Positions 41,947-52,634 of a DNA stretch of 64,000 nt are shown one piece after another (positions within the stretch are counted from its first letter, which is position 1; each line of letters begins with the position of its first letter). The position numbers and the translations under genes are program-made. The stretch lies in assembly GCF_000284295.1 (NCBI RefSeq), contig NC_017093.1, forward strand, positions 7,316,001 to 7,380,000, given 5' to 3'. The notes under the pieces are model-generated. The model was not told where the DNA came from, ran no database searches, and saw only the letters and a program-made list of their open reading frames with translations. The DNA is from Actinoplanes missouriensis 431 (lineage in GTDB: Bacteria; Actinomycetota; Actinomycetes; Mycobacteriales; Micromonosporaceae).

Positions 41947-42626
41947 TCCGTCACCCCCCGCTGCTGGAGAGCCGACCGCAGAGCCCGGAGAGCGTAGTAG
42001 ACCCGTGACTTGGCCGTCCCGAGCGGGAGGTTCAGCGCCTCCGCCGCCTCGGGGACGGTCCGTCCGCGGAAGTACGTCTCGATCAGAATCTCCCGGTGCG
42101 AGTGGCTCAGCTGCCGGAGCGCGTCCGACACCGTCATCGACTGCAGGACCTTGTCGGTCTCGTCGGACGTGGTCGGGAAGCTCTCCAGCTCTCGATCGTA
42201 CGTCTCGGCGGGACGGGCGTTGGCGCTGCGGTGCTCGTCGATGGCGATCCGCCGGGCGACCGTGACCAGCCAGGGACGCAGGGACTGCTGGCCCTGCGCG
42301 CCGAGCCGGTGCGCGTTGCGCCAGGCCCGCAGCAGGGTCTCCTGCACGATGTCCTCGGCGCGCTGCCGGTCACCGCCGGTCAGCCGCAGCACGAACATCA
42401 GCAGCGGGCCCGCGTGCTCCTCGTAGAGCATCTTGACCAGCGTGTCCTCGTGGCTGGGACTGCCGCTCGGAGTGGCTCCGTGCCGCGGCGCCTGCCGCGG
42501 GATCACCGTGCCCTCGTCGCGGGAGTGGCTGCCACCGTCGAGAGCCTGCCACCTACCACCGGAGTGTTGCCGTGCCATCACACGCACCCTCTCCGGCGCG
42601 AGCCGATCCTCGGCCACCGCATGCAT
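41943..42626 (-). CDS. ECF-family RNA polymerase sigma factor
   Basis: 227 residues. Region 2 (about 62-130: VKMLYEEHAGPLLMFVLRLTG, AEDIVQETLLRAWRN) and region 4 (about 168-222: LRQLSHSHREILIETYFRG, LPLGTAKSRVYYALRAL). ATG 42626 has GGCGGAGG 5 nt upstream; a second in-frame ATG at 42578 also has a good GGAGAGGG, so a shorter form is possible. Paired with the anti-sigma factor. Target promoters cannot be assigned from this window alone. Confidence 0.9.
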   Translation of the reverse strand: MHAVAEDRLAPERVRVMARQHSGGRWQALDGGSHSRDEGTVIPRQAPRHGATPSGSPSHEDTLVKMLYEEHAGPLLMFVLRLTGGDRQRAEDIVQETLLRAWRNAHRLGAQGQQSLRPWLVTVARRIAIDEHRSANARPAETYDRELESFPTTSDETDKVLQSMTVSDALRQLSHSHREILIETYFRGRTVPEAAEALNLPLGTAKSRVYYALRALRSALQQRGVTE

Positions 42627-42858
42627 CGATACCTCCGCCCGGACCTTTCCCCGTCGCCTGATGTACGGCTGGGGGGCCCTGCCGGGATCAAAGCCGGCGC
42701 GAGATTTTCCGGGGCACTCGGTCTCAACGGTCCTCCGCTGCGATCGTGATCGTGAAGGCGCACCGGTCGGAGATCACCCTCCGTATTGATCTACGACGAT
42801 TCGGACGCCAGGTAAGGCGGAATGATACTCAGTGACAACCGAACGTAGACATGGTCCT

Positions 42859-42920
42859 GAGAATAATTCTCTCGGACGCGGGAGAGCGCGATCTCGTAGC
42901 GTGAACCTACGATTTCGTAG
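42859..42920. promoter_or_regulatory. Palindromes upstream of the sigma-factor operon
   Basis: Two sites in the 546-bp gap between the sigma and NurA genes: GAGAATAATTCTC (42859-42871, perfect arms) and CTACGATTTCGTAG (42907-42920, arms CTACGA/TCGTAG), with an extra TCGTAGCG half-site near 42893. They may be operators for the sigma operon. The gap contains no gene that I can support. Confidence 0.4.
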
Positions 42921-43018
42921 CGTTGACAGGATCGCGTAACAAGTGGTGAAAGGCGGGGTCCGAGAACCGTTCGGGTGACCCGTTAATGCCACTCGGCCCT
43001 ATCCTGTGACCACCCTGC

Positions 43019-43032
43019 CGGGAGCGCTCCCA
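43019..43032. promoter_or_regulatory. CebR-like palindrome, 13 of 14 match
   Basis: CGGGAGCGCTCCCA differs by one outer base from the cellobiose-repressor site TGGGAGCGCTCCCA. It lies in the gap after the NurA gene's 3' end with no carbohydrate gene nearby. A perfect copy is at 62040. Confidence 0.45.
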
Positions 43033-43172
43033 TTCCCCGATGGCGCTGCTGGAGCGCTTCTCCGCTCCTATTCGGATCATCCTCCCGGACGCCCCCGATG
43101 GTCAACTTCGCGCGTTCTGGAAAGGCGACCGTGCACGAGCACACACGCGGTCCCACGTACCGAGATTGAAGA

Positions 43173-44153
43173 TCAAGAAGTGAGACGGGTCCGGGCGGTC
43201 TCCCGGGCCAGCGCGCGGTGCAGCACCCGGGCGTCACCGAGCATCCCGCGCAGCCGCCGCTCCAGCCCGGCGATCGGCACCAGGTTCTGCGGCGCCCGCG
43301 GATCCTTGTAGGCCGACGACGCGAGCCGTGGCAGTGTCGCGCCGGACAGGTCGGCCAGCTCGATCGCCTGGTCCGGGCTGAGCTCCGGTGAGCACTCCAC
43401 CCGCACCACGCCCGACCACGGCGCGCCGGACGAACCGGGCAGCCGCAGGTACCACGTCCAGCCACCGAAGACCGACAGGATCTGGAAGACCGGCGTGCGC
43501 TGTCCCGGCCGCAGCCGGGGCACGACCGCCTGTTGCGCCGCCGGCAGATATTGCTTCTGCTGGGTCTTCACGTAGCCGATGGTGCGCGGCAGCTGACGCC
43601 TGTTGCGCAGCGGACCGTCCACGATCAGCAGGTCGGCGCCGTCCGTGCCGCCGTCCCGGGCCGCCGCCGAGATCTCGATCTCCAGAGCGGTCAGCGGCGG
43701 CTGCACGGCGGCCGGCAGCTTGCTCGCCTCCCCCGTGCCGCTGACCCGGTGCACCTCGTAACGCACCGAGCCGGCGACCAGGTCGCTCACCGACGGGCTC
43801 GCGGTGAAGAGGCCGCGCGCCACCCGCGCGCCGGCCAGCTCGGCGACGCCCCGGCCCAGGTCGCAGCGGACCACGCCGGCCGCGTAGGAGGCGGCGAGAC
43901 CGGCGTACGAGGTGCCGTCCTCCTCGGCCGTCCACAACCCGGCGTCGTTGCGGCGCACGCCGTCGACCAGGAACACCACGTCCGGGGCGCGGACCGACGA
44001 GGGGACGTCGATCGGCGCCCACTCGGCGGCGGGCACCTCCACGTCCACGTCGACCTGCTGGGAGCTGGAGGACGACGGGCCGTCGCCGCCGCCCTCGCCC
44101 TCGAACGACGAGCCGTAGGAGGGATCCCACGCGTCCACGAACACCCTGGTCAC
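43173..44153 (-). CDS. nurA: NurA-like nuclease
   Basis: 326 residues. It resembles the NurA 5'-3' nuclease fold: metal-binding aspartates are likely D64 in VVFLVDGVRRND and D179 in DLLIVDGPL, with an RxIGYVKTQQ segment (about 190-200) typical of the family. An insert of Gly/Ser (14-33) is present near the N-terminus. GTG 44153 overlaps the SbcC stop by 4 nt (GTGA). Last gene of HerA-SbcD-SbcC-NurA, where it would digest ends opened by the HerA translocase. The family call rests partly on this context. Confidence 0.8.
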   Translation of the reverse strand: MTRVFVDAWDPSYGSSFEGEGGGDGPSSSSSQQVDVDVEVPAAEWAPIDVPSSVRAPDVVFLVDGVRRNDAGLWTAEEDGTSYAGLAASYAAGVVRCDLGRGVAELAGARVARGLFTASPSVSDLVAGSVRYEVHRVSGTGEASKLPAAVQPPLTALEIEISAAARDGGTDGADLLIVDGPLRNRRQLPRTIGYVKTQQKQYLPAAQQAVVPRLRPGQRTPVFQILSVFGGWTWYLRLPGSSGAPWSGVVRVECSPELSPDQAIELADLSGATLPRLASSAYKDPRAPQNLVPIAGLERRLRGMLGDARVLHRALARETARTRLTS

Positions 44154-46639
44154 ATGCCCACCCTTTCGACGTGCGCGGTCCGCGCGTCCTTGTGCACCTC
44201 GAACCGGACCGGCACCCGCTCGGCGAGCGCCTGCACGTGGGTGACCAGGCCGACCATCCGGTCGCCGCGGGCCGCCAGGTTCTCCAGGGTCGCGGCGACC
44301 ACGTCCAGGGTGGCCGCGTCCAGGGTGCCGAAGCCCTCGTCCAGCACGATCGACTCCAGGCTCGCCGCGGTCGTGCTCATCCCGGCCAGTTGCTCGGAGA
44401 GGGCGAGCGCGAGCGCCAGCGACGCCTGGAACGTCTCACCGCCGGAGAGGGTGCGCACGCCGCGCTTGAGCCCCGCGTCGTGGTGGTCCACCACGAAGAA
44501 CTCGCCCTTGTCGTGGATCAGCTCGTACTGCCCGTTGGTGAGCTCGCGCAGAATGCCGGAGGCGCCGTCGACCAGCAGGTCCAGGGCCTCCTCGAGGAGC
44601 CAGCGCTCGAAGTTGTTCGCCCGCAGGTGCCCGGCCAGCGATTTCGCGACCCGGCCCTGCTGCTGCAGGCGGTTGCGCAGCTCGGCGGCGTCGCCGGCCT
44701 GCTGGCGCCGCTCGGTCAGACGCTGCCAGGCCGCCTCGGCCCGCTCGGCGGCGACCGCGGCGGCCCGGATCAGCCCGGCCTCGGCGTCCACCGAGGACAC
44801 CGTGAGGTCCGCCTCGGTGAACAGGTCGACGATCGCCCCGTGTGCACGGACCGTCGCGGCGTGCGCGGCGGTGACCGCCGCGTCCGCCTCGGCCCGCCCG
44901 GTCAGCCGGGTCTCGTGCTCACCGCGGGCCCAGCCGACCAGGGCCTGCCACGCGGCGGCGAGGTCGTCCCGGTCGGCCGGCGGCGGCACGAACCGGGCCA
45001 GTCCGTCGCGGGCCGCGTCGAACGTGCGCCACGCCGTCCGCTGCTGTTCCTCGGCGGCCCGGACACCGGCTTGCGCCCTGCGCTGCGCCTCCCGGGCCGC
45101 GCGCACGGCGGCCGCCGCCTCCTCGAGCCGGCCCTGCAGCCGGCTGAGATCGGCCAGCCGGGACCGCACCGCCTCCACGTCCGGCAGACCGGACACCGCG
45201 GCGCGCACCTCGGCGAGACGGGACAGGTGGTGCTCGTACTGGCCGCGCTTGCGCTCCAGGTCGCTCTCCAGGTTGCGGGCCACCGCGTCGCGCTCCCGCC
45301 AGCGCGCCGCCGCCGACTCGGCGGCCGCTTTCGCCGCGGCGCCGGCCGCCTCGGCCAGCCGGACCGCCGACTCCTTCGGCACCTCCGGGACGACCGTGAC
45401 GGTCTGCTCGCAGACCGGGCACTCGTGACCGGCCACCAGGTGACCGCGCAGGGCCGCCGCCCGGTCGCGCTGCTGGGCGTCCCGGTAGTCCTGGCGGGCC
45501 TGCTCGAGCAGCTGCTGCGCGCCGGTGTGCTCGGCCTGGGCCAGCTCGGCGGCGGCGTGTGCGTCCCGGTACTCCACCTCGGCGACCGACACCTTGCCGG
45601 CGAACCAGTCCTCCTGCTCGGCCAGTCGCTGCAGCTCGGTGTGCCGGTCCAGGGTCAGCCGCAGCGTCCCGGCGTCGCCCGCCGCCGCCAGCTCGCCGCG
45701 GATCTTCTCCTCGGCCTCCTCGGCCGCGTGCACCTCCCGCGCCGCCTGCTCCGCGGCGGCACGGGCCGCGGTGGTCGCCCCGGTCGCCTCGGCAAGCCCA
45801 TCGGGGGTACGCACGGACTTCAGCGCCGCCAGCTCCGCGTCGATCGTGTCCCGCGCCGCCACCGCGGATTTCTCCGCCTCGCGGGCGGCCCGCAGCCCCG
45901 GCACGGCGAGCTCCACCGCCCGGGTCAGCTCCCGCATCCGCTCCAGCCGCTCGGCAGCCGCGCCGACCGCCTCGTCGGTGGCATCCGCCAGCGCCTCGAG
46001 CTGCTGCTCAACCACGGACAGCTTGGCCTCCGCGGCCTTACCCCGCTCGGAGGCCTTGACCTGCACGTTCTCGTAGACGTGCAGACCCAGCAGGTTCACC
46101 AGGATCTGCTGACGGGTGGCCGGCTTGGCGTGCAGGAAGTCGGCGAACTGCCCCTGCGGGAGCACCACGCAACTGGTGAACTGCTCGTACGGCAACCCCA
46201 CCGCGTCGAGCACCGCGGCGTCCATCTCGGCCGGGGTGCCGGCCAGGGCCTCGCCCAGGTCCTCCAGGTCCATGCCGGTGTCGAGCTTGGTGACGTCGAA
46301 GCCGGCCGGCATCAGCTGCAGCCCGGCGCCGGCCGTCTTCACGTTGCCCCGGCCGTCGCGGCGCACCACGCGGGTCGCCACGAACCGGTCGCCGGCCGAC
46401 TCGAAGCAGAGCCGCACCCGGGCCTCGGTGGCCGACGGGGCGAGCGCGTTGCCGATCCCCCGGGTGCCACCCCAGCGCGGCACCGTGCCGTAGAGGGCGA
46501 AACAGATCGCGTCGAGCACCGTCGACTTGCCGGAGCCGGTCGGGCCGACCAGGGCGAAGTAGTCGGCGTCGGTGAAGTCCACGGTGGTCGGGTCGCGGAA
46601 CACCGTGAATCCGGCCATGTCGAGCCTCAGTGGCCTCAT
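44150..46639 (-). CDS. sbcC: Exonuclease subunit SbcC (Rad50-like ATPase)
   Basis: 829 residues. Walker A GPTGSGKST (32-40), Q-loop VLPQGQFADFLHA, two long Ala/Glu/Arg-rich coiled coils, the zinc hook CPVC (C407, C410) at the apex, signature LSGGETFQASLALALALS, Walker B SIVLDEGFGTLD. Partner of SbcD in opening and trimming blocked or hairpin DNA ends. ATG 46639 overlaps the SbcD stop (ATGA), and its own stop overlaps the NurA start. Confidence 0.95.
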   Translation of the reverse strand: MRPLRLDMAGFTVFRDPTTVDFTDADYFALVGPTGSGKSTVLDAICFALYGTVPRWGGTRGIGNALAPSATEARVRLCFESAGDRFVATRVVRRDGRGNVKTAGAGLQLMPAGFDVTKLDTGMDLEDLGEALAGTPAEMDAAVLDAVGLPYEQFTSCVVLPQGQFADFLHAKPATRQQILVNLLGLHVYENVQVKASERGKAAEAKLSVVEQQLEALADATDEAVGAAAERLERMRELTRAVELAVPGLRAAREAEKSAVAARDTIDAELAALKSVRTPDGLAEATGATTAARAAAEQAAREVHAAEEAEEKIRGELAAAGDAGTLRLTLDRHTELQRLAEQEDWFAGKVSVAEVEYRDAHAAAELAQAEHTGAQQLLEQARQDYRDAQQRDRAAALRGHLVAGHECPVCEQTVTVVPEVPKESAVRLAEAAGAAAKAAAESAAARWRERDAVARNLESDLERKRGQYEHHLSRLAEVRAAVSGLPDVEAVRSRLADLSRLQGRLEEAAAAVRAAREAQRRAQAGVRAAEEQQRTAWRTFDAARDGLARFVPPPADRDDLAAAWQALVGWARGEHETRLTGRAEADAAVTAAHAATVRAHGAIVDLFTEADLTVSSVDAEAGLIRAAAVAAERAEAAWQRLTERRQQAGDAAELRNRLQQQGRVAKSLAGHLRANNFERWLLEEALDLLVDGASGILRELTNGQYELIHDKGEFFVVDHHDAGLKRGVRTLSGGETFQASLALALALSEQLAGMSTTAASLESIVLDEGFGTLDAATLDVVAATLENLAARGDRMVGLVTHVQALAERVPVRFEVHKDARTAHVERVGM

Positions 46640-47808
46640 TGGTTGCTGCTCACCTCGTCGTACAGCTCGTCGAAGAGCTCGCGGACACCCTCTTCGGCGT
46701 TGCCGCGACTGTCCAGGTAGTCGCCGAACAGCTCGCGCGGGGAACGGCCGGCCCGTTCCGCCGACCGCTGTCGCGACGTGTCGGGCAGCATGTCCGGATC
46801 GATGCGCACCTCCAGCGCGTTCGGCAGGAGCTCCTGCACGTCCTCGCGCAGCCCCGGCCTGGGCGTCTCCCGGACCAGGACACGCAGCCACGCGTCCGGC
46901 AGGTTCACCGTGCCGAGCTGCTCCAGCGTCCCGCGCACGGTCCGCAGGGTGAGCGCCGAGGTCACCGGCACGTCGCGGACCCGGGCGGCCTGGTCGGCGG
47001 AGACGTCGACGATCGCGACCGAGGAGACGTTCTCCTCCTCGCCGAAGTCGACGGCGAGCGGGCTGCCGCTGTACCGCGTCGGGCACGGCGAGATGATCTG
47101 CTGGGCGCGGTGCAGGTGCCCCAGGGCCACGTAGTGCGCGTTCGGCGGGAACACCGTGGCCGGCACCGCGTACCCCATGATGGTGTGCGCCTCCCGCTCG
47201 CCGCCGCCGGTGCTCGCGCCGACGATCGTCAGGTGCGAGGTGAGCAGGTTGACCACACCGCGCCCGTCCGGGCCGGGCTCGGCGAACGACGCGCTCAGCT
47301 TGGCGATCAGCCGGGCGACCAGGTCCGCGTAGGTCTGGTTGGCCTCGGCGGCGGTCAGGTCGTACATCTCCGCGGCCCGGATCGCCAGGCGCTGGGAGAG
47401 GAACGGCAGGGCCACCAGCCGCCAGCGCTCGCCGCCCTCGGTGATCCCCTCGATCAGCAGGTCGCCGACGTCCTCCGCGCGGGGGAACGAGCCTCGCAGC
47501 TCGATGCCGGCGGCGTCCGCCCACGGCCGCAGCGCGTCGAGCGCCGCGCCGTTGTCGTGGTTGCCGCCGATCGCCACCACCCGCGCCCCGGTCTTGCGCA
47601 GCGCGGACAGCGCCCGCGTCACCAGACGGGTGGCGTCGGCCGTCGGTGCCGCGGTGTCGTAGAGGTCACCGGCGACGATCACCAGGTCGGGGCGCTCCGC
47701 CCGGGCGATCTCGACGACCTGGGCGAGGACCCGGATGTGCTCCTCGTGCCGGTTCCGGCCCTTCAGGACCTTGCCGACATGCCAGTCGGAGGTGTGCAGG
47801 ATGCGCAT
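46636..47808 (-). CDS. sbcD: Exonuclease subunit SbcD (Mre11-like nuclease)
   Basis: 390 residues. Calcineurin-like phosphoesterase motifs in order: DWHVGK (8-13), GDLYD, GNHDN, TSHLTIVG and GHLHRAQ. A capping domain and C-terminal SbcC-binding region follow. It lies 18 nt downstream of the HerA gene and is coupled to sbcC. Confidence 0.95.
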   Translation of the reverse strand: MRILHTSDWHVGKVLKGRNRHEEHIRVLAQVVEIARAERPDLVIVAGDLYDTAAPTADATRLVTRALSALRKTGARVVAIGGNHDNGAALDALRPWADAAGIELRGSFPRAEDVGDLLIEGITEGGERWRLVALPFLSQRLAIRAAEMYDLTAAEANQTYADLVARLIAKLSASFAEPGPDGRGVVNLLTSHLTIVGASTGGGEREAHTIMGYAVPATVFPPNAHYVALGHLHRAQQIISPCPTRYSGSPLAVDFGEEENVSSVAIVDVSADQAARVRDVPVTSALTLRTVRGTLEQLGTVNLPDAWLRVLVRETPRPGLREDVQELLPNALEVRIDPDMLPDTSRQRSAERAGRSPRELFGDYLDSRGNAEEGVRELFDELYDEVSSNQ

Positions 47809-47826
47809 CGCGAAACCTTAGAACGC

Positions 47827-49614
<1,788 letters not shown>

Positions 49615-49786
49615 GGTGCCTCAGGTGTACGACAAAATGCCCGTCGCGTTCGCTCTCCACAACTTCTGGTGTCCATCCACAGAGTTATGCACAAGATCTT
49701 GATCAGATCGCGGAGGCGCGCCCCGGGACCGAACCGATTGACCCGGATCGGTCGATGGGGGCCGGCCGGCTTCCCGGGTCAGGCGC

Positions 49787-50509
49787 TCAGGGCGTACCCC
49801 ATCGGGCTTTTCGGACGTAACGCAGGAAAAGCATGTCCTCGCGCGTGAGCACGTGCCGCAACCGCATCCGGCGCCCCGGCCCGTCCGGGCCGTGGGCGAT
49901 CCGGCCCGCGCCGCCACCCACCAGGAGCGGCGCGACGGTGAGGCAGAGCTCGTCGACGAGGTCGGCGGCGATCAGCGAGCCGAGCAGGCCGGGACCGCCC
50001 TCGCAGAGCAGCTGACCGGCGCCGCGCTCGTGGAGGAGGCGGACCATCGCCGCCAGATCGACCCGGTCGTCACCGAGAGCCACCACCTCGGCCACCTCGG
50101 TGAGCCGGTCCGCGGCCCGGGCCCGGCTGTGGGTGATCACTATCGGGCGGATCGGCGCGTCCGAGAAGATCAGCTGGTCCGGGTCGAGGTCGAGACTGCC
50201 GGAAACGATCACCATGAGCGGGAACTCGGGCAGGCCCGCGGCCGTCCGCCAGGCGCGTGCCGCGGGGGTGAGCCGCAACGCGTCGTAGTTCTCCGCGCGA
50301 ACCGTGCCGGCCGCGACGATCAGCGCGTCACAGACCATCCGCAGCGTGTCGAAGACCTCCTTGTCGCCCGGGCCCTGCAGCCCGGCGGAAACTCCTTCGA
50401 CGGTGACCGCACCGTCCGCGCTCGCGATGAAGTTGACCCTGAGGGCCGGGTCCGGCTCGCGCGGGTAGAGCTCGGTCAGCGGGGCGGGCCAGGCGTGCAT
50501 ATCGGTCAC
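49787..50509 (-). CDS. RibD C-terminal-domain reductase (pyrimidine-reductase family)
   Basis: 240 residues of dihydrofolate-reductase fold as in the reductase half of RibD: RVNFIASADGAV, GDKEVFDTLRMVCDALIVAAGTVRAENY, LLCEGGPGLLGSLIAADLVDEL. There is no deaminase domain. Stand-alone members are common in actinobacteria and may reduce riboflavin precursors or another NADPH substrate. GTG 50509 is chosen; a TAGTGT-like -10 lies about 8 nt before it, so the mRNA may be leaderless. ATG 50500 is the alternative. Confidence 0.8.
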   Translation of the reverse strand: MTDMHAWPAPLTELYPREPDPALRVNFIASADGAVTVEGVSAGLQGPGDKEVFDTLRMVCDALIVAAGTVRAENYDALRLTPAARAWRTAAGLPEFPLMVIVSGSLDLDPDQLIFSDAPIRPIVITHSRARAADRLTEVAEVVALGDDRVDLAAMVRLLHERGAGQLLCEGGPGLLGSLIAADLVDELCLTVAPLLVGGGAGRIAHGPDGPGRRMRLRHVLTREDMLFLRYVRKARWGTP

Positions 50510-50629
50510 GCCGGCCGACACTATCGCAGCTTGACAGGCGGGACACGGCGGTGCAACGGGTCGGAAACGCCCGGTCGGCACGCTGGTCCCAGGACGGCGG
50601 CACCGGCCGTCCGCGACGGGAGGAGTTTC

Positions 50630-51343
50630 ATGTTGCTGCGGGTACGAGTCACCCTGCCGGACCGTCCCGGCGCCCTCGGACAGGTCGCCCGCACCCTCGG
50701 CGTCGCCGGCGCGGACATCGTCCAGGTCGTGGTGCTGGAACGACTCGGCGGCCGGGCCGTCGACGACTTCACCGTCGTGTGGCCGGGCGCGGCGCGCGTC
50801 GAACGACTCCTCGCCGGCCTGGCCGCCATCCCCGGCGTGCAGGTCGACGGCGTGTGGCAGGCGATCGGGGCGCCGGTCAACGGCGGGCACGACGCGGAGC
50901 TGCTCGCGCAGGTCGCCGCGAACCCGGCGGACGGCCTGGCCACCCTGGTCGACGCGGTGCCCGGGCTGCTCGCCGCGGACTGGGCCGCCGCCGCGATCGT
51001 CCCGGCCGACTGGGCGTCACGCAACGGCGCCGGCGGCGCGGCCGGCGAGCCGCAGGTGGTGTACGCGAGCTGGCGCGCCCCCTCCCCGCTGCGCCTGCCC
51101 GAGGTGACCCCGCTGCGGGCCCGCCCGTTCGCCGAGCCGGGTGGCGCGCGGTACGCGGTCGCCCCGTTCGGCCGCGGCGGACTCGTCCTGCTCGTGGCCC
51201 GCAGCGACGAGGGCGACCTGCCGGCCGCCGCCTTCCACGTGACCGAGGTGGACCGGGTCGCCCAGCTGGTCCGCGCCGCCGCCGTCATCCTCGGCGACCG
51301 GCTGGACACGGCGACCACGCCCGCGCATCTAGACGTGGTGTGA
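50630..51343 (+). CDS. ACT-domain amino-acid-sensing protein
   Basis: 237 residues. The N-terminal ACT domain (1-75: VRVTLPDRPGALGQVARTLGVAGADIVQV) is typical of amino-acid-binding regulators; the rest (about 85-237) has no catalytic motif I know, though FGRGGLVLLVARS suggests a degenerate GAF-like or GNAT-like fold. ATG 50630 with GGGAGGAG. A paralogous ACT domain begins the next gene, so the two probably arose by duplication and may respond to related ligands. Confidence 0.8.
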   Translation: MLLRVRVTLPDRPGALGQVARTLGVAGADIVQVVVLERLGGRAVDDFTVVWPGAARVERLLAGLAAIPGVQVDGVWQAIGAPVNGGHDAELLAQVAANPADGLATLVDAVPGLLAADWAAAAIVPADWASRNGAGGAAGEPQVVYASWRAPSPLRLPEVTPLRARPFAEPGGARYAVAPFGRGGLVLLVARSDEGDLPAAAFHVTEVDRVAQLVRAAAVILGDRLDTATTPAHLDVV

Positions 51344-51468
51344 CGACCGTGACTCGCTGTGATCGTTCTAACCCGGAAATCGCGTTTGAGGCAACACTCG
51401 GGTAACAACGCCGGGGCACCCTTGAGTACGGACATCGAGTGACCGACGCGCCGAGAGGAGTGCCCCGC

Positions 51469-52509
51469 ATGGCGTTGTGGCGGATCCGAGCCACGGTCGA
51501 CGACCGGCCCGGCTACCTTTCCGTGCTGACCGCGAGCCTGGCTCTGCGATCAGTCAACATCCTCGCCGTCCAGGTGCACACCACCGAGGAGGGCGCCGTC
51601 GACGACTTCCTCGTCGACGCGCCGGACTCGCTCACCGAGGCGGACATCATGGCCGCCGTGCTCAAGGGGCGCGGCCGCGACGCGTTCGTCACCCGGGCCG
51701 AGGCGCAGGGGCTGGCCGACCAGCCGACCCGGGCGCTGGCGCTGGCCGGCCGTCTGGTGCACGAGCCGGACACGCTCGGCGAGACGCTGGTGGCGCTGCT
51801 CGACGCGACCGAGGTGCGGTGGCGGCCGAGCGGTGGCTCGCACGGCGAGCAGCCCGGCTTCCACGGCGGGCGGATGACGCTTGCCGACCCGGCCGGCGGG
51901 ACGTACGAGGTGCTCCGCGCCCTGCCCGCCTTCACCCCCGCCGAGTACGCCCGGGCGCAGACACTGGTCGAGATCGCCGGCGCGGTGGTGCGGCAGCGGC
52001 ACGAGCACGTCACGCTGCTGCTGGCCGACGGCGCCGAGCTGGTGGTGCGCCCGGCCACCACGGACGACCTGGCCGCCGTCCGGGAGCTGCACGAGAACTG
52101 CTCGCCGGCCACGCTGCACGACAGGTACCTGAGCGGCGCGACCCCGCGCGACTCCCGGCTGCGCCAGCTGCTCGAACCGGCCGGCGGCGTGACGCTCGTC
52201 GCGACCACCCCGGCCGGCGCCGTGATCGCGATGGCGAACCTGGTGACCGAGGGCGACCTCGGCGAGGTGGCGCTGCTCGTCGAGGACGGCTGGCAGCGGC
52301 GCGGGCTCGGCACGGCCCTGCTGCGCCGGCTGCACGCCCACGCCGAGCGCTCCGGAACCGCGGCGATCGTCGCGCACACCGGCGCGGAGAACGTGGCGAT
52401 GCTGAGCACCCTGCGGCGGATCGGGGCGGGCTCGATCGAGCGCGACGGCTCGCTGGTCAGCGTGACGTTGCCGGCCGCCGGAAGAAAAGCTCCTGCCACC
52501 TCAGGGTGA
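51469..52509 (+). CDS. ACT-GNAT protein acetyltransferase
   Basis: 346 residues: ACT domain (1-75: WRIRATVDDRPGYLSVLTASLA), middle linker, GNAT acetyltransferase (about 190-335: VVRPATTDDLAAVRELH, ALLVEDGWQRRGLGTALLRRLHAHA with the R/Q-x-x-G-x-G/A acetyl-CoA loop). ACT-fused GNAT enzymes of Micromonospora and relatives are amino-acid-controlled lysine acetyltransferases, and this gene is probably an orthologue. ATG 51469 with GAGAGGAG 8 nt upstream; GTG 51439 would add 10 residues. It ends at the 70-bp palindrome. Confidence 0.88.
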   Translation: MALWRIRATVDDRPGYLSVLTASLALRSVNILAVQVHTTEEGAVDDFLVDAPDSLTEADIMAAVLKGRGRDAFVTRAEAQGLADQPTRALALAGRLVHEPDTLGETLVALLDATEVRWRPSGGSHGEQPGFHGGRMTLADPAGGTYEVLRALPAFTPAEYARAQTLVEIAGAVVRQRHEHVTLLLADGAELVVRPATTDDLAAVRELHENCSPATLHDRYLSGATPRDSRLRQLLEPAGGVTLVATTPAGAVIAMANLVTEGDLGEVALLVEDGWQRRGLGTALLRRLHAHAERSGTAAIVAHTGAENVAMLSTLRRIGAGSIERDGSLVSVTLPAAGRKAPATSG

Positions 52510-52520
52510 CGGGTGAGAGG

Positions 52521-52590
52521 GGTGGCGGCACTCTGTTCGGGAGTGTCGCCACCCATGGGTGGCGACACTCCCGAACAGAGTGCCGCCACC
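52521..52590. terminator. Perfect 70-bp palindrome
   Basis: 52521-52555 is the exact reverse complement of 52556-52590 with no loop; arms start GGTGGCGGCACTC and meet at ACCCATGGGT. It lies 11 nt after the ACT-GNAT stop and 44 nt from the convergent bsaP stop, so as RNA it can terminate both directions. It is far longer than needed for a terminator. Confidence 0.85.
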
Positions 52591-52634
52591 TGACAGGAGC
52601 AGTGGCTGGGCTTACTTCAAGCCCTGCGGGCTTT

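Noticed and set aside
42921..42926. Perfect TTGACA on the plus strand
   Set aside because: There is no matching -10 or plus-strand gene downstream; NurA is on the other strand.
49685..49693. DnaA box-like TTATGCACA upstream of herA
   Set aside because: A single imperfect match without a cluster, AT-rich unwinding region or dnaA/dnaN neighbours, so not an origin.
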